Assembly (NCBI RefSeq): GCF_000226255.1
Contig: NZ_AGFG01000035.1
Span: forward strand, 17,736 to 81,735
Source of the DNA: Desulfovibrio sp. A2
Lineage (GTDB): Bacteria > Desulfobacterota > Desulfovibrionia > Desulfovibrionales > Desulfovibrionaceae
Direction of reading: 5' to 3'
DNA: 64,000 nt
Shown: one piece after another, positions 1-9,138 of the stretch
Position numbering within the stretch: position 1 is the stretch's first letter
Layout: each line of letters opens with the position of its first letter
Made by a program: the position numbers and the translations under genes
Notes under the pieces: model-generated
The model's database searches: none
What the model was told of the DNA's origin: nothing
What the model saw: only the letters and a program-made list of their open reading frames with translations

Positions 1-297
1 GCTGCACAAGATGAAGCCCAGCACGGAGGCGGGATACGGCTCGAGATAGATGCCGATGTTGGGCAGGCCGAAATAGAGGATGAACAGCTGCACCAGCAAC
101 GGCACGCCCCGGAAGGTGGCGGTGTAGGCGTTGGCGGCGCGCTGCATCCACGGCTTGCCGAACACCCGCACCACCCCGATGATCACCCCGAACAGCAGGC
201 CGAACACGGCCGAGGGCACGATGAGCTTCACGCTCATCCACAGCCCGGCGTTCAGCGAGGGGAACACCCGGTCGACGAGGAAATCGACGTCGAACAC
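1..297 (-). CDS. Polar amino-acid ABC transporter permease (partial, C-terminus outside window)
   Basis: Reading the minus strand from a GTG at 297 gives about 99 residues of a HisM/GlnP-type permease that runs off the left edge. It has an N-terminal hydrophobic segment and the start of the conserved permease core (TFRGVPLLVQLFILYFGLP), which is typical of polar amino-acid importers. The GTG shares one base with the TAG stop of the upstream ATPase gene (TAGTG), and a GGAG lies about 9 bases before it, so the two are translationally coupled. It should form the membrane pore together with the second permease at 1090-1770. The substrate cannot be read from this fragment. Confidence 0.85.
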   Translation of the reverse strand, partial: MFDVDFLVDRVFPSLNAGLWMSVKLIVPSAVFGLLFGVIIGVVRVFGKPWMQRAANAYTATFRGVPLLVQLFILYFGLPNIGIYLEPYPASVLGFILCS

Positions 298-1079
298 TAG
301 CTGCACTCCTCACACAGGTCGGTCAGGCGGCTGCAGAAATCCGCCGTGCGGGTGCCGGAACCGGGGGCCAGCAGTTCGGCCGGGGAACCACGCTCGATGA
401 TGCTGCCCCGCTCCATGAACAGGATTTCATGGGCCAGGGCGCGGGCGAAGTCCATCTGGTGGGTGGCCATGACCATGGTCATGCCGCCGCGCGCCAGATC
501 GCGGATGACCGCCAGCACCTCGCCCACCAGTTCCGGGTCGAGGGCCGAGGTGGGCTCGTCCAGCAGCATGACCTTGGGGTCCATGGCCAGGGCGCGGGCA
601 ATGGCCACGCGCTGTTTCTGGCCGCCGGAAAGCTGGGCCGGATACAGGGTGGCGCGGTTGGCCAGGCCCACCCGCTCCAGTTCGGCCATGGCGCGTTCGG
701 CGGCGGCCTTGCGGTTCATGCCGCGCACCTTGCGCAGGGCGATGGACACGTTATTCAGCGCGTCCAGATGGTCGAACAGGTTGAAATCCTGAAAAATCAT
801 CCCCACCTGCTGGCGAAAGGCATACAGCTCGGACCGGCGCGCGGCGTCCACCACCCGGCCTTCGAGGTAGATGTGCCCCTCGTCCGGCGGGATGAGGTGG
901 TTGATGCACTGCAGCAGCGTGCTCTTGCCCGCGCCGGAAGGGCCGATGAGCACCTTCAGCTGGCCCTTGTCCACCTCCATGGTGACGGAGGACAGGATGC
1001 GCTTGCCGCCAAGGGTCTTGCCGATGTTCTCAAGGCGCAGGATGGGCGCGGGTGCGGAAACGTTTTCGGGCATGGCCAT
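297..1079 (-). CDS. Polar amino-acid ABC transporter ATP-binding protein (GlnQ/HisP type)
   Basis: A 260-residue ABC ATPase of normal length for this family. Walker A is GPSGAGKST (near residue 48), the signature is LSGGQKQR, Walker B is VMLLDEPTSALDPE, and the switch histidine lies in ATHQ. It powers uptake through the two flanking permeases at the cytoplasmic membrane face. It lies 10 bases downstream of the permease at 1090 and overlaps the partial permease by one base, so all three form one operon behind the binding-protein gene at 1937-2692. A start two codons downstream (MPEN) is also possible. Confidence 0.93.
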   Translation of the reverse strand: MAMPENVSAPAPILRLENIGKTLGGKRILSSVTMEVDKGQLKVLIGPSGAGKSTLLQCINHLIPPDEGHIYLEGRVVDAARRSELYAFRQQVGMIFQDFNLFDHLDALNNVSIALRKVRGMNRKAAAERAMAELERVGLANRATLYPAQLSGGQKQRVAIARALAMDPKVMLLDEPTSALDPELVGEVLAVIRDLARGGMTMVMATHQMDFARALAHEILFMERGSIIERGSPAELLAPGSGTRTADFCSRLTDLCEECS

Positions 1080-1089
1080 GGGAATGTCC

Positions 1090-1770
1090 TTATAACGGTC
1101 CGTGGCTGGCGTAGCCCGGAATGTGCAGCTTGTGTTCGAGACGGCGCAGCACCTTGAGCCCGATGAGGGTGATGACGAAATAGAGCGCGCCCGCCGTCAT
1201 GTACAGCGGCAGGTGCTCATAGGTGCGCGAGGCCACGAAGTGGGTGCGGGCCATGATCTCGGGCGTCCCGAGCACGAAGGCCAGCGCCGAATCCTTGAGC
1301 AGGATGGAATATTCGTTGGACCAGCCGGGTATGGACAGGCGCAGGGCCTGCGGCAGGATGATGGTGCGGATGGCCGTGCCGTCGCTCATGCCAAGGGCGC
1401 GCGCCGCGCGCAACTGGCCCTGCGGCAGGCCCTGAATGGCCCCCCGGAATATCTGCGACTGATAGGCGGCGCTGGTCATGCCCAGCACCAGGCACGAGGC
1501 GGTGAAGGCGGAAAGGTTCAGCCCGATGAGCTGGAACAGCCCGAAGTAGAACAGCAGCAACAACACCAGGATGGGCATGCCCCGGAAGAACCAGACGTAG
1601 AAACCCACGGCAAGCCGCACGGGCCACGCGCCGTAGGCCTGGGCCACTGACATGGGCACGCCGAGCACAAGCCCCAGGGCCATGGCCCCGAACACGGTGC
1701 CCACGGTGACGAGGGTGCCTTCCAGAATGTACGGCAGCGCCTCTATGATGGTGGTGATGCTTTCAAGCAT
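1090..1770 (-). CDS. Polar amino-acid ABC transporter permease
   Basis: Permease of the HisM/GlnP family, about 226 residues from the preferred ATG at 1770 (MLESITTIIEALPYIL). The conserved stretch FFRGMPILVLLLLFYFGL and the EAA-type loop (RAARALGMSDGTAIRTIILP) are visible and indicate contact with the ATPase. The frame extends to a TTG at 1839, but that extension is basic and low-complexity, has no convincing ribosome site, and starts right against the terminator at 1842-1885, so the shorter form is preferred. It pairs with the partial permease at 1-297. Confidence 0.88.
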   Translation of the reverse strand: MLESITTIIEALPYILEGTLVTVGTVFGAMALGLVLGVPMSVAQAYGAWPVRLAVGFYVWFFRGMPILVLLLLFYFGLFQLIGLNLSAFTASCLVLGMTSAAYQSQIFRGAIQGLPQGQLRAARALGMSDGTAIRTIILPQALRLSIPGWSNEYSILLKDSALAFVLGTPEIMARTHFVASRTYEHLPLYMTAGALYFVITLIGLKVLRRLEHKLHIPGYASHGPL

Positions 1771-1841
1771 GAACGCGGGCCGGGCGGCCCCCCCTTTTTT
1801 TGCTGTTGCGCGCCGGGGCGCAACGGGTTGCATACCCAAAA

Positions 1842-1885
1842 AAGGTCCGGAAGGCGACAGGAGATTTCCCGCGCCTTCCGGATGG
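1842..1885 (-). terminator. Intrinsic terminator/attenuator after the binding-protein gene
   Basis: On the minus strand an 11-bp stem (TCCGGAAGGCG pairing with CGCCTTCCGGA) is followed within two bases by a run of six T. It sits between the binding-protein gene and the permease gene of the same transporter. This is a common arrangement that leaves the binding protein more abundant than the membrane parts. Confidence 0.8.
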
Positions 1886-1936
1886 ATGGACTGCGCCGGG
1901 CCGGGCGCGCAAACGCCCGGCCCGGCCGCGAACGGA

Positions 1937-2692
1937 TTACTTCTTGGCCAGGTGCTTCTGCTTCAACTGTTCCCAGTAGGGGTCGGCCATGAGCAGCTTG
2001 TAGCCGTCGTTGATCAGCTTCAGCAGCTCGGCGTCTTCCTTGCGGGTGGCCACGCCGAAGTCTTCGGGGTCGCCGTACACGCCCACGACCTGGATGGCCT
2101 TGCCCTTGGCGGCGGCGTCGTCGGCGGGCAAGTTGTCCATGGTGGCGGCGTCGATGCGGCCGTTCAGCACGTCCTCGATGGCCAGCGGGGCGGAATCGTA
2201 GAAGCGCAGGTCATAGCCGTAGCCCTTGGCTTCCTTGTCCTTCTGCAGCGCTTCGGCCTCGGAGGTGCCGCGCTGCACGCCCAGCTTCAGCTTGCCCTTC
2301 AGGATCTGGTCGGCGGTGAGGGTGGAACCCTTCTTCGCGATGAAGACCTGCTTCACGTTCCAGTAGGGGTTCGAGAAATTGACCTTCTGCTTGCGTTCTT
2401 CGGTGATGGACATCCCGGAGCAGACCATGTCGATCTTCTTGGCCAGCAGGTTGGGGATGATGCCGTCCCAGTCCATGGGTTGGTGGGTGACCTTGAAGCC
2501 CATCTTCTTGGCGATCCAGTCCATGGAATCCACGTCGAAGCCGGCGGGCTTGCCGCTCTTGTCCACGTAGGCGAAGGGGGGATAGTTGGCGTCGATGCCG
2601 TTGATGTAGGCCTTCTCGGCAAAGGCCACGCCGCCAAGCGCCAGGACCAGGGCCAGGGCCAGGGCCGCCACAAGGGTGGTCATTCTGAACAT
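1937..2692 (-). CDS. Polar amino-acid ABC transporter periplasmic substrate-binding protein
   Basis: About 251 residues from ATG 2692, which is preceded by GAGGAAG about 10 bases upstream. The N-terminus (MFRMTTLVAALALALVLALG) is a Sec signal peptide with an AFA-type cleavage site. The mature part is an SBP family 3 protein: YPPFAYVD, GFDVDSMDWIAKKMG, DMVCSGMSITEERK and FSNPYW match the usual ligand-binding blocks. The longer frame to 2779 adds Arg-rich sequence before the signal peptide and is rejected. It is the first gene of the transporter operon and delivers an amino acid to the permeases; the specific substrate is not readable. Confidence 0.92.
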   Translation of the reverse strand: MFRMTTLVAALALALVLALGGVAFAEKAYINGIDANYPPFAYVDKSGKPAGFDVDSMDWIAKKMGFKVTHQPMDWDGIIPNLLAKKIDMVCSGMSITEERKQKVNFSNPYWNVKQVFIAKKGSTLTADQILKGKLKLGVQRGTSEAEALQKDKEAKGYGYDLRFYDSAPLAIEDVLNGRIDAATMDNLPADDAAAKGKAIQVVGVYGDPEDFGVATRKEDAELLKLINDGYKLLMADPYWEQLKQKHLAKK

Positions 2693-2998
2693 GCTTGTGC
2701 TTCCTCTCGTTCGTTGAACCGTTGCTTCACCACGCCCGCGCGCGGGGCCTGTCCCCGCCACGCATACCCGGCCACGCATACCGCCATGCGAACATGCCGG
2801 AAAAGCTAAATTTCTTCATTTCGCTACCAGAAACGAAGTACCCGCGCAAGCATCCCCGGCGTGATTTTGACAATTGCGTCGCCACTTGCCTTGCCGCGAA
2901 GGCCAAAGTTTGCCACACTCGCCCGCAGCGCCCTGCCCCCAGCGGACCTCGCCGTCCGGCTGCCGCGGCCGCGCCCATCACCCCAAACGAGGTCGGAC

Positions 2999-3571
2999 AT
3001 GAAGAAATCCCTGGGTGCGCGCACCCTTGCCTACCCTACCCCGCTCTTTCTCGTGGGCACTTACGACCGCGATTCGCGCCCCAACATCATGGCGGCGGCG
3101 TGGGCGGGCATCTGCTGCTCGCAGCCGCCGAGCATCGCCGTTTCACTGCGCAAGGCCACGTACACTTACCGTTCCATCACCGAGCGCGGGGCCTTCACCA
3201 TTTCCATCCCCTCGCGGGCCTACGTGCGCCATGCGGACTACGCGGGCATCTATTCCGGCGAGAACGAGGACAAGTTCGCCTCGCTGGGGCTCACCCCGGT
3301 GCCGGGGGAGCATGTGGACGCGCCCTATGTGGGCGAGTTTCCCATGGCCATCGAACTGAAGCTGATCCACCAGATCGAAATAGGACTGCATACGCAGTTC
3401 ATCGGCGAGATCATGGACGTGAAGGTGGACGAATCCTGCCTGCGCGACGACGGGCTGCCCGACATCAACAAGGTGGACCCGGTGATCTTTGCCCCGGTGT
3501 CGCGTGAATACTACGCCGTGGGCGAGTTCCTGGCCAAGGCGTTCTCGGCGGGCAAGGGACTGCGCGCCTAG
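2999..3571 (+). CDS. flr: Flavoredoxin / flavin reductase-like FMN-binding protein
   Basis: 190 residues from ATG 2999, with GAGGT 6 bases upstream; the frame extends further upstream but without protein-like sequence. The pattern [21 protein letters not shown], then [17 protein letters not shown], is that of the flavin-reductase-like split-barrel family. Length and sequence style match Desulfovibrio flavoredoxin, an FMN protein reported to act in sulfite or thiosulfate electron transfer. The CC pair near residue 40 lies in the flavin-binding block. Monocistronic: the neighbour upstream is divergent and the next gene is more than 120 bases away. The specific role as flavoredoxin is inferred from family resemblance. 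Confidence 0.85.
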   Translation: MKKSLGARTLAYPTPLFLVGTYDRDSRPNIMAAAWAGICCSQPPSIAVSLRKATYTYRSITERGAFTISIPSRAYVRHADYAGIYSGENEDKFASLGLTPVPGEHVDAPYVGEFPMAIELKLIHQIEIGLHTQFIGEIMDVKVDESCLRDDGLPDINKVDPVIFAPVSREYYAVGEFLAKAFSAGKGLRA

Positions 3572-3699
3572 GGACCGCGGCGCGAAGCGCCAGTGTGTGA
3601 CGCCGCACTGTTGCGGCGTCACGCGCCATCCCTTATACAGGCCGCCTGCCCCGGAACGCCGGGGCGGCAAACGACACCCGGACCATCAACGGAACACGC

Positions 3700-5112
3700 A
3701 TGAGCCTCTGCCCCGTCCAGATCGCCTCGTGGAGAGCAACCCTGCTGCTGGTGCTCGCGGATACGGCCATCATCGTCGGCCTCACCTTCGTGGCGGCGCT
3801 GCTGCGGGACATGGCGGGCCTGGGCATCCAGTGGTCCTTCTACCCGCGACTGCTGCCCTTCCTCCTGCTGCTGCCGCTGTTCAACGGGGTGCTCGGCCTG
3901 TACGCCGACATTTCGCTGCCCCCGCCTCAAGAGCTGAAAAAGCTCACCCTCGGCGTGGCCCTGACATTCTTGTGCGCCGGGTCGTTCATCTTCTTCGCCA
4001 AGGGGGGCGAGCGGTATTCGCGCGCGGCCTTCCTGCTGGCGTGGCTGGGCTGCTCGGTGGCCCTGCCGCTGTGCCGCCACTGGCTGCGCACCCGCTTCGC
4101 CGACCGCACATGGTGGGGCGCGCCCGCCGTCATCCTGGGCGATGGCGACGCCGCCGCCGAGGTGGCGCGCACCCTGCTAGCCAAGCCGTGGATCGGGCTG
4201 CGGCCCGTGGCCTGCGTGACGCCGGGCATGCCGCCGACCACTTCCGACTGCGGCTGCGGCCTCGCCTGCTGCGCCAGCGACGAGGAAGCCCTGCGGCTGT
4301 ACCCGCGCGCCTACGGCCTGCTGCTGCTGGACAGCTTCGAGGACGCCAGGGCCCGGCAACGCATCGTCGAGGCCACGGCGCGGTTCCGCAACGTGCTGAT
4401 CATGCCGCCCTTCTCCACGGGCGGCGCACGCCTGTGGGTCAACGCCATGGATATCGGCGGGCTGCTGGGCCTGCTGGTGCGCCAGAACCTGCTGGACGCC
4501 AACCGGGTGCGCCTGAAGCGGGCCATCGACCTGCTGTTCACGCTGGGCGGCGGGGTGGTGGCCCTGCCGCTGATCCTGGCCATCGCGGTGTGGATCCGCA
4601 TCGACAGTCCGGGGTCGCCCTTCTTCACCCAGCGCCGCATTGGCCAGAACGGCCGCGAACTGCGCATCCTGAAATTCCGCACCATGGTGCGTGACGCAGA
4701 ATGCGTGCTGCGCGACTGCCTGGAGGCCGACCCCGCGCTGCGCGCCGAATGGGAATGCGACCAGAAGCTGAAGAACGACCCGCGCGTGACCCGCGCCGGG
4801 GCCTTCCTGCGCAAGACCAGCCTGGACGAGTTACCCCAGTTGTGGAACGTGCTGAAGGGCGAGATGAGCCTGGTCGGCCCCCGCCCCATCGTGGACAACG
4901 AGGTGGTCAAATACGGCGAGGTGTTCGACCTGTACACCCGCGTCAAGCCCGGCATCACCGGGCTGTGGCAGGTTTCCGGCCGCAACGACGTAAGCTACCC
5001 GCAGCGCGTGGAGATGGACCGCTACTACATCTGCAACTGGTCCGTGTGGTTCGACATCTGGATTCTGGCCAAGACCGTGCCGGTGGTGCTGCAGCGCAAC
5101 GGGGCGTACTAG
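3700..5112 (+). CDS. Undecaprenyl-phosphate sugar-1-phosphate transferase (WbaP-like)
   Basis: 470 residues. The N-terminal half has about four hydrophobic membrane segments and a CoA-binding-like domain (AVILGDGDAAAEVARTLL). The C-terminal half is a complete bacterial sugar transferase domain: KRAIDLLF at the membrane entry, ILKFRTM, the DELPQLWNVLKGEMSLVGPRP block, and KPGITGLWQVSGRNDVSY. Such enzymes load the first hexose-1-phosphate onto undecaprenyl phosphate to start O-antigen, capsule or exopolysaccharide repeat units. The convergent glycosyltransferase downstream fits cell-surface glycan synthesis. The transferred sugar (galactose versus glucose) cannot be told. Confidence 0.9.
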   Translation: MSLCPVQIASWRATLLLVLADTAIIVGLTFVAALLRDMAGLGIQWSFYPRLLPFLLLLPLFNGVLGLYADISLPPPQELKKLTLGVALTFLCAGSFIFFAKGGERYSRAAFLLAWLGCSVALPLCRHWLRTRFADRTWWGAPAVILGDGDAAAEVARTLLAKPWIGLRPVACVTPGMPPTTSDCGCGLACCASDEEALRLYPRAYGLLLLDSFEDARARQRIVEATARFRNVLIMPPFSTGGARLWVNAMDIGGLLGLLVRQNLLDANRVRLKRAIDLLFTLGGGVVALPLILAIAVWIRIDSPGSPFFTQRRIGQNGRELRILKFRTMVRDAECVLRDCLEADPALRAEWECDQKLKNDPRVTRAGAFLRKTSLDELPQLWNVLKGEMSLVGPRPIVDNEVVKYGEVFDLYTRVKPGITGLWQVSGRNDVSYPQRVEMDRYYICNWSVWFDIWILAKTVPVVLQRNGAY

Positions 5113-5132
5113 GAAATTGCCGGGGTGCACCC

Positions 5133-5181
5133 CGCAAACGCATGAAGGCCGGGAGATGTTCCCGGCCTTCATGCGTTTGCG
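5133..5181. terminator. Perfect 22-bp palindrome between convergent genes
   Basis: The arms at 5133-5154 and 5160-5181 are perfect reverse complements (arm begins CGCAAACGCATGAAGG) around a 5-base loop GATGT. It lies between the 3' ends of two convergent genes and could serve both as a transcript end. There is no T-run on either side, so it may instead be a 3'-end stabiliser. Confidence 0.7.
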
Positions 5182-5236
5182 GATGCATGCCGCGCGCAAT
5201 GGCCTGACACGGCCACGCGGCGAAGGGACAGCGGCT

Positions 5237-6367
5237 TCAGCGCCCCATCACCTGTCCGGCCATGTCGCGCAACGCCTCGTCCACTACCGCGCCGAACTCG
5301 GCGCGGAACCGTTCCTCGCCAAAATTCCGGGCATGCGCCGCGATGTGGGCCGGGTCGAACTGGCGTTCCTCGCGTTCAAAGCGATCCAGCGCGGCAACCA
5401 GCGCATCCACGCTCTGCGTGTCGAAGAACAGCCCCGTCTCGCCGTCCACCACCGTCTCCAGCGCCCCGCCCCGCCCATAGGCGATGACCGGCCGCCCAGA
5501 GGCCATGGCCTCCACCGGCACCATGCCGAAATCCTCTTCGCCGGGGAACAGCAGCGCGCGGCTCTCCGCATAGACGGCGCGCATGGCCCCGTCGTCCAGC
5601 CGCCCCACGAAGCGCACCGTGTGCCCGGCCTGCGCCTCCAGCGCGCGGCGCATCTCGCCGTCGCCCGCCACCACCAGCGAACGGTTGGTAGCGGTGCAGG
5701 CGCGCACGGCAAGGTCGGCCCGCTTGTAGCCCACCAACTGGCCCAGGCACAGGTAGGGTGCGCCGTCCGCCGGGCGCGTGGGCACGCCGCCAGCCGGGGC
5801 CAGGGCATCCACGTCCACCGGAGGCGTCACCACGACCGCATCCCTGCGCCAGTGCTTGCGGATGCGCGCCGCCACCGTGCGTGAATTGGCCACGTAGCGG
5901 TCCACCCGCATGGCCGACACGGCATCCCACATGCGCAGGTAGTGGAACCACGGACGCATCATGCCCCGCACGAACCACCCGGCCTCCTCCAGGTAATCCT
6001 GGTAGAAATCCCACAGGTAGCGCATGGGGCTGTGGCAATAGCAGACGTGGGGCGTGTCCGCGCGGGTCAGCACCCCCTTGGCGGGGCCGGACTCGCTGGA
6101 AATGACCAGGTCGTAGCCGCGCAGGTCCAGCTGTTCGAGGGCCAGCGGCATGAACGGCAGGTATTTCTTGTAATGGCGCACCGCGCCGGGCAGGCGCTGG
6201 ATGAACGTGGTGCGGATGTCGTGCGCCAGCAGCGTGCGCGACAGGCGGCCGCGATCGACCACGTGGGTGAAGATGTCGGCCCGCGGGTACATGCGGCACA
6301 GCGCCTCGACAACCTTTTCGCCGCCGCGCATGCCCACGAACCAGTAATGTATGATGGCTACCTTCAT
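5237..6367 (-). CDS. Glycosyltransferase, GT4/group 1 type
   Basis: 376 residues from ATG 6367, which has GGAGG 5 bases upstream; the frame extends to 6559 but that part is Arg/Gly-rich filler. MKVAIIHYWFVGMRGGEKV gives the N-terminal donor or acceptor glycine loop. The C-terminal Rossmann half has the sugar-nucleotide motif FGMVPVEAMASGRPVIAYGRGG, with the conserved glutamate pair. HSPMRYLWDFYQDYL is typical of WbaZ-like mannosyl/rhamnosyl transferases. It probably adds a sugar to a lipid-linked glycan started by the convergent WbaP-like enzyme. Linkage and donor are unknown. Confidence 0.88.
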   Translation of the reverse strand: MKVAIIHYWFVGMRGGEKVVEALCRMYPRADIFTHVVDRGRLSRTLLAHDIRTTFIQRLPGAVRHYKKYLPFMPLALEQLDLRGYDLVISSESGPAKGVLTRADTPHVCYCHSPMRYLWDFYQDYLEEAGWFVRGMMRPWFHYLRMWDAVSAMRVDRYVANSRTVAARIRKHWRRDAVVVTPPVDVDALAPAGGVPTRPADGAPYLCLGQLVGYKRADLAVRACTATNRSLVVAGDGEMRRALEAQAGHTVRFVGRLDDGAMRAVYAESRALLFPGEEDFGMVPVEAMASGRPVIAYGRGGALETVVDGETGLFFDTQSVDALVAALDRFEREERQFDPAHIAAHARNFGEERFRAEFGAVVDEALRDMAGQVMGR

Positions 6368-6515
6368 CCCGCCTCCGGCCCGTGGCCGATCCTGCCAGAA
6401 CTTCCTGTTACCGCCGACTTGTAGCGCGCCCGGCCATGCCGCGTCCAGTGCGGGTTCCGCCGTGCCGTCCATGCCGCCCGCGCGCCCCCACCCGGCCCGT
6501 CCACCACCACGCGAA

Positions 6516-6545
6516 ACGCCCCGCCGGAGGTTCCCGGCGGGGCGT
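6516..6545 (-). terminator. Terminator hairpin downstream of the SulP gene
   Basis: A 12-bp GC-rich stem (ACGCCCCGCCGG pairing with CCGGCGGGGCGT) around a 6-base loop lies about 40 bases beyond the SulP stop codon. On the minus strand it is followed by TTTCGCG, a short T-run. Confidence 0.65.
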
Positions 6546-6587
6546 GGTCGCATCGTCACGGCACCGTGATGGCGCGGTATGCCGGCG

Positions 6588-8303
6588 CTACTTCTGGGCC
6601 GCCGGGGGCGTCACCCCGCGCTTGTCGGCCAGCAGGCGCACGGAATGTTCGATGGCCCGGTCCACGTTCTCGAACAGGTTCTCGCGGCCGATCAGGTCCA
6701 GGGTGCCGAAACGCTCCATCATGTTGCGCGCGGCGGGCCGCACGCCGGAAAGCAGCAGCGCGGTGCCCCGGCGGCGGCAGGTGCGGTAGAACGCCTCCAG
6801 CGCGTTGGCCCCGGTGGAGTCCACGGTGTTGGCCTTGCGCATGCGCAGGATGAACACCTCCGGCTGCTTCTGCAACGCCTGCGACACGCTCTGGAAGCGG
6901 TCGGCCACGCCGAAGAAGAACGGCCCGTCGATCTCGTACACCTGCACCCCTTCGGGCACGGTCAGTTCCGCCGTCTCGCGGCCCTGGATCACCGGCTTGT
7001 CGTCGATGGCGCAGGAGCAGATGGCCGTCACCTCGCTCATGCGGCGCATGAACAGCAGCGCGGCCAGCACCACGCCCACGTACACCGCCACGGTCAGGTC
7101 GATGACCACGGTAAGCACGAAGGTCAGGCACATCACCGTCACGTCGGACTTGGGCGCGCGCAGCAGGCGCAGGAACTTGTGCAGTTCGCTCATGTCCCAC
7201 GAAACCATGATCAGCACGGCGGCCAGGCTGGCCAGCGGAATGAACGAGGCCAGCGGCGCGAGAAACAGCACGAAGGCCACCAGCACCGCCGCGTGGATCA
7301 TGCCCGCCACCGGGGTCTGCCCGCCGGAGCGGATGTTGGTGACGGTGCGCGCGATGGCCCCGGTGGCCGGAATGCCGCCGAACAGCACAGAGGCGATGTT
7401 GGCCGCGCCCTGGGCGGTCAGTTCCACATTGGAGTTGTGCTTGTCGCCGGTCATGCCGTCGGCCACCACGCACGAGAGCAGCGATTCGATGCCCGCCAGC
7501 AGGGCGATGGTCATGGCGTCGGGCAACAGTTCGCGCACCCTGGCAAAGGTGAAGGTGGGCCAGGCGAAGCTGGGCAGTTCACGCGGGATGCCGCCGAACC
7601 GGCTGCCGATGGTCTCCACGTCCAGCCCCAGCGCCCACACCGCCAGCGAGGCCAGGCCCACGCCCACCACCGGGGCGGGTATGCGCGGTATGAACCGCCG
7701 CGTGGCCAGGATGCACGCCAGCGCGAACCCGGCCACGCACAGCGTGGTGGGGTTCAGGGTGTCCAGATGCTCGCCGTAGGCCAGCCACTTCTCGAAGAAC
7801 TCCGGCGGCACGGCGTCCATGGTCAGGCCGAAGAAGTCCTTCATCTGCGACGAGAAAATCAGCACGGCGATGCCCGCCGTGAACCCGGTGGTGACCGGAT
7901 AGGGAATGTACTTGATCAGCACGCCGATGCGGCACAGGCCGAAGAGGAGCAGCATGGCCCCGGCCAGCAGCGTGGTGATGACCAGCCCGTCGTACCCGTG
8001 GCGGTAGATAACGTTGTAGATGATGACCACGAACGCGCCGGTGGGCCCGCCGATCTGGTAGCGGCTGCCGCCCAGCAGCGAGATGAGGAACCCGGCCACG
8101 ATGGCGGTGAACAGCCCGCGTTCCGGCGTGGTGCCCGAGGCGATGGCGAAGGCCATGGCCAGCGGCAGGGCCACCACGCCCACGGTGAGCCCCGCCAGCA
8201 GGTCGCGGATGAATTTCTGCGCCGAATACCCGGCGCGCAGTTCCGTGATGGTGCGCGGCAGAAAGGATGTCGCGCCGTCTCCCATGTTGTCTGTAACAGC
8301 CAT
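6588..8303 (-). CDS. SulP family anion transporter with STAS domain
   Basis: 571 residues from ATG 8303, with GGGAG 7 bases upstream. The N-terminal part has about a dozen hydrophobic segments, including the SulP blocks LTVGVVALPLAMAFAIASG and GGSRYQIGGPTGAFVVI. ALLAGIESLLSCVVADGMTG, then HNSNVELTAQGAANIASVLF, marks the conserved central motif. The last 120 residues form a STAS domain (MRKANTVDSTGANALEAF). It should import an oxyanion or bicarbonate; sulfate is attractive in a sulfate reducer but SulP specificity cannot be read from sequence. The frame upstream of 8303 lacks protein character. Confidence 0.92.
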   Translation of the reverse strand: MAVTDNMGDGATSFLPRTITELRAGYSAQKFIRDLLAGLTVGVVALPLAMAFAIASGTTPERGLFTAIVAGFLISLLGGSRYQIGGPTGAFVVIIYNVIYRHGYDGLVITTLLAGAMLLLFGLCRIGVLIKYIPYPVTTGFTAGIAVLIFSSQMKDFFGLTMDAVPPEFFEKWLAYGEHLDTLNPTTLCVAGFALACILATRRFIPRIPAPVVGVGLASLAVWALGLDVETIGSRFGGIPRELPSFAWPTFTFARVRELLPDAMTIALLAGIESLLSCVVADGMTGDKHNSNVELTAQGAANIASVLFGGIPATGAIARTVTNIRSGGQTPVAGMIHAAVLVAFVLFLAPLASFIPLASLAAVLIMVSWDMSELHKFLRLLRAPKSDVTVMCLTFVLTVVIDLTVAVYVGVVLAALLFMRRMSEVTAICSCAIDDKPVIQGRETAELTVPEGVQVYEIDGPFFFGVADRFQSVSQALQKQPEVFILRMRKANTVDSTGANALEAFYRTCRRRGTALLLSGVRPAARNMMERFGTLDLIGRENLFENVDRAIEHSVRLLADKRGVTPPAAQK

Positions 8304-8931
8304 TGCCGCTCCCTTGCTTGGTCGCGCCGGGGTGCCGCGTATGGCGGCCAGGCACCGGTGGCGCTTGTCGTTGCCGGACCTTGCGCGGCAGCCCTCCGCG
8401 CCCTGTCCGCTCCTACAGGAGTGCGCCACGCCACGATTGACGCGCGTACTCACTCGCAAAAACCGCCTACGTTTCGCCGGACATGCCGCACGATGCATTG
8501 CCCCGACGGGACCGCAGGTCAGCCGGGGTGCGCCCCGCGCCGCAAACTGCGGTAGCGCTGCCGTTTTCAGCAGTAAGTAAGACACGCACCCCAAAGCCCG
8601 GTCCATTACGCCCGGTGCGCCGCATTGGCAAGTGGGCTGTTATAAATAATCATTCCGGCGTGTTATGATGTGTTATACAAGACTGCGGGTCTACGCTGCG
8701 CATGCCTTCACGCCGCTGGCGGCGCGGAGTCTGCGTGGAAGGCTCCTGGGAGGGGAGACAGACGGCCTGACAGCTCGGCATGAGGGACCGCGCGGGGACT
8801 CCAGAACGGCAACGGGCAATGGGGCGTTGCCAACGCGAAGAACCACGAAATGCAGGGGCGTGGCACGGCAGACCGCGCATGGACGGTGGTCGGCCGACGA
8901 GACCGCATCCGCACGCTCCACGGCTGGCAAG
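8304..8931. other. Long intergenic region, no gene recognised
   Basis: No convincing coding sequence is seen on either strand; open frames here are GC-driven and lack ribosome sites or protein-like composition. An AT-rich patch at about 8636-8690 (TTATAAATAATC and GTTATACAAG) is the most likely place for the promoter of the minus-strand SulP gene, but no clear -35/-10 pair stands out. Confidence 0.5.
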
Positions 8932-8932
8932 A

Positions 8933-8968
8933 AACATCGCCCGCAGGACGCAGCCCACGGGCGATGTT
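8933..8968 (-). terminator. Terminator hairpin after the AraC-family gene
   Basis: The arms AACATCGCCCG and CGGGCGATGTT (11 bp) enclose a 14-base loop and are followed on the minus strand by TCTT. It lies about 170 bases past the stop of the AraC-family gene. Confidence 0.6.
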
Positions 8969-9138
8969 GAAAACGGAGGCGGGCCCGGTCGCGCCGGGTA
9001 TCGGAAAGCCATCGGACGCCATCCGCCGGACGCCCGTCGCCGGGCAGGGGGGCCGGGCGGGAGCAGCGCGGACGGTACCGGACGGCACCGCACAGGACCG
9101 GGCGGGACCACACGACTGGCCGGTGCGCCCGGCACAAC

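Noticed and set aside
8650..9137. Several overlapping open frames between SulP and the AraC-type gene
   Set aside because: Arg/Pro-rich, no ribosome sites, no motif, and none dominates; treated as GC-driven frames.
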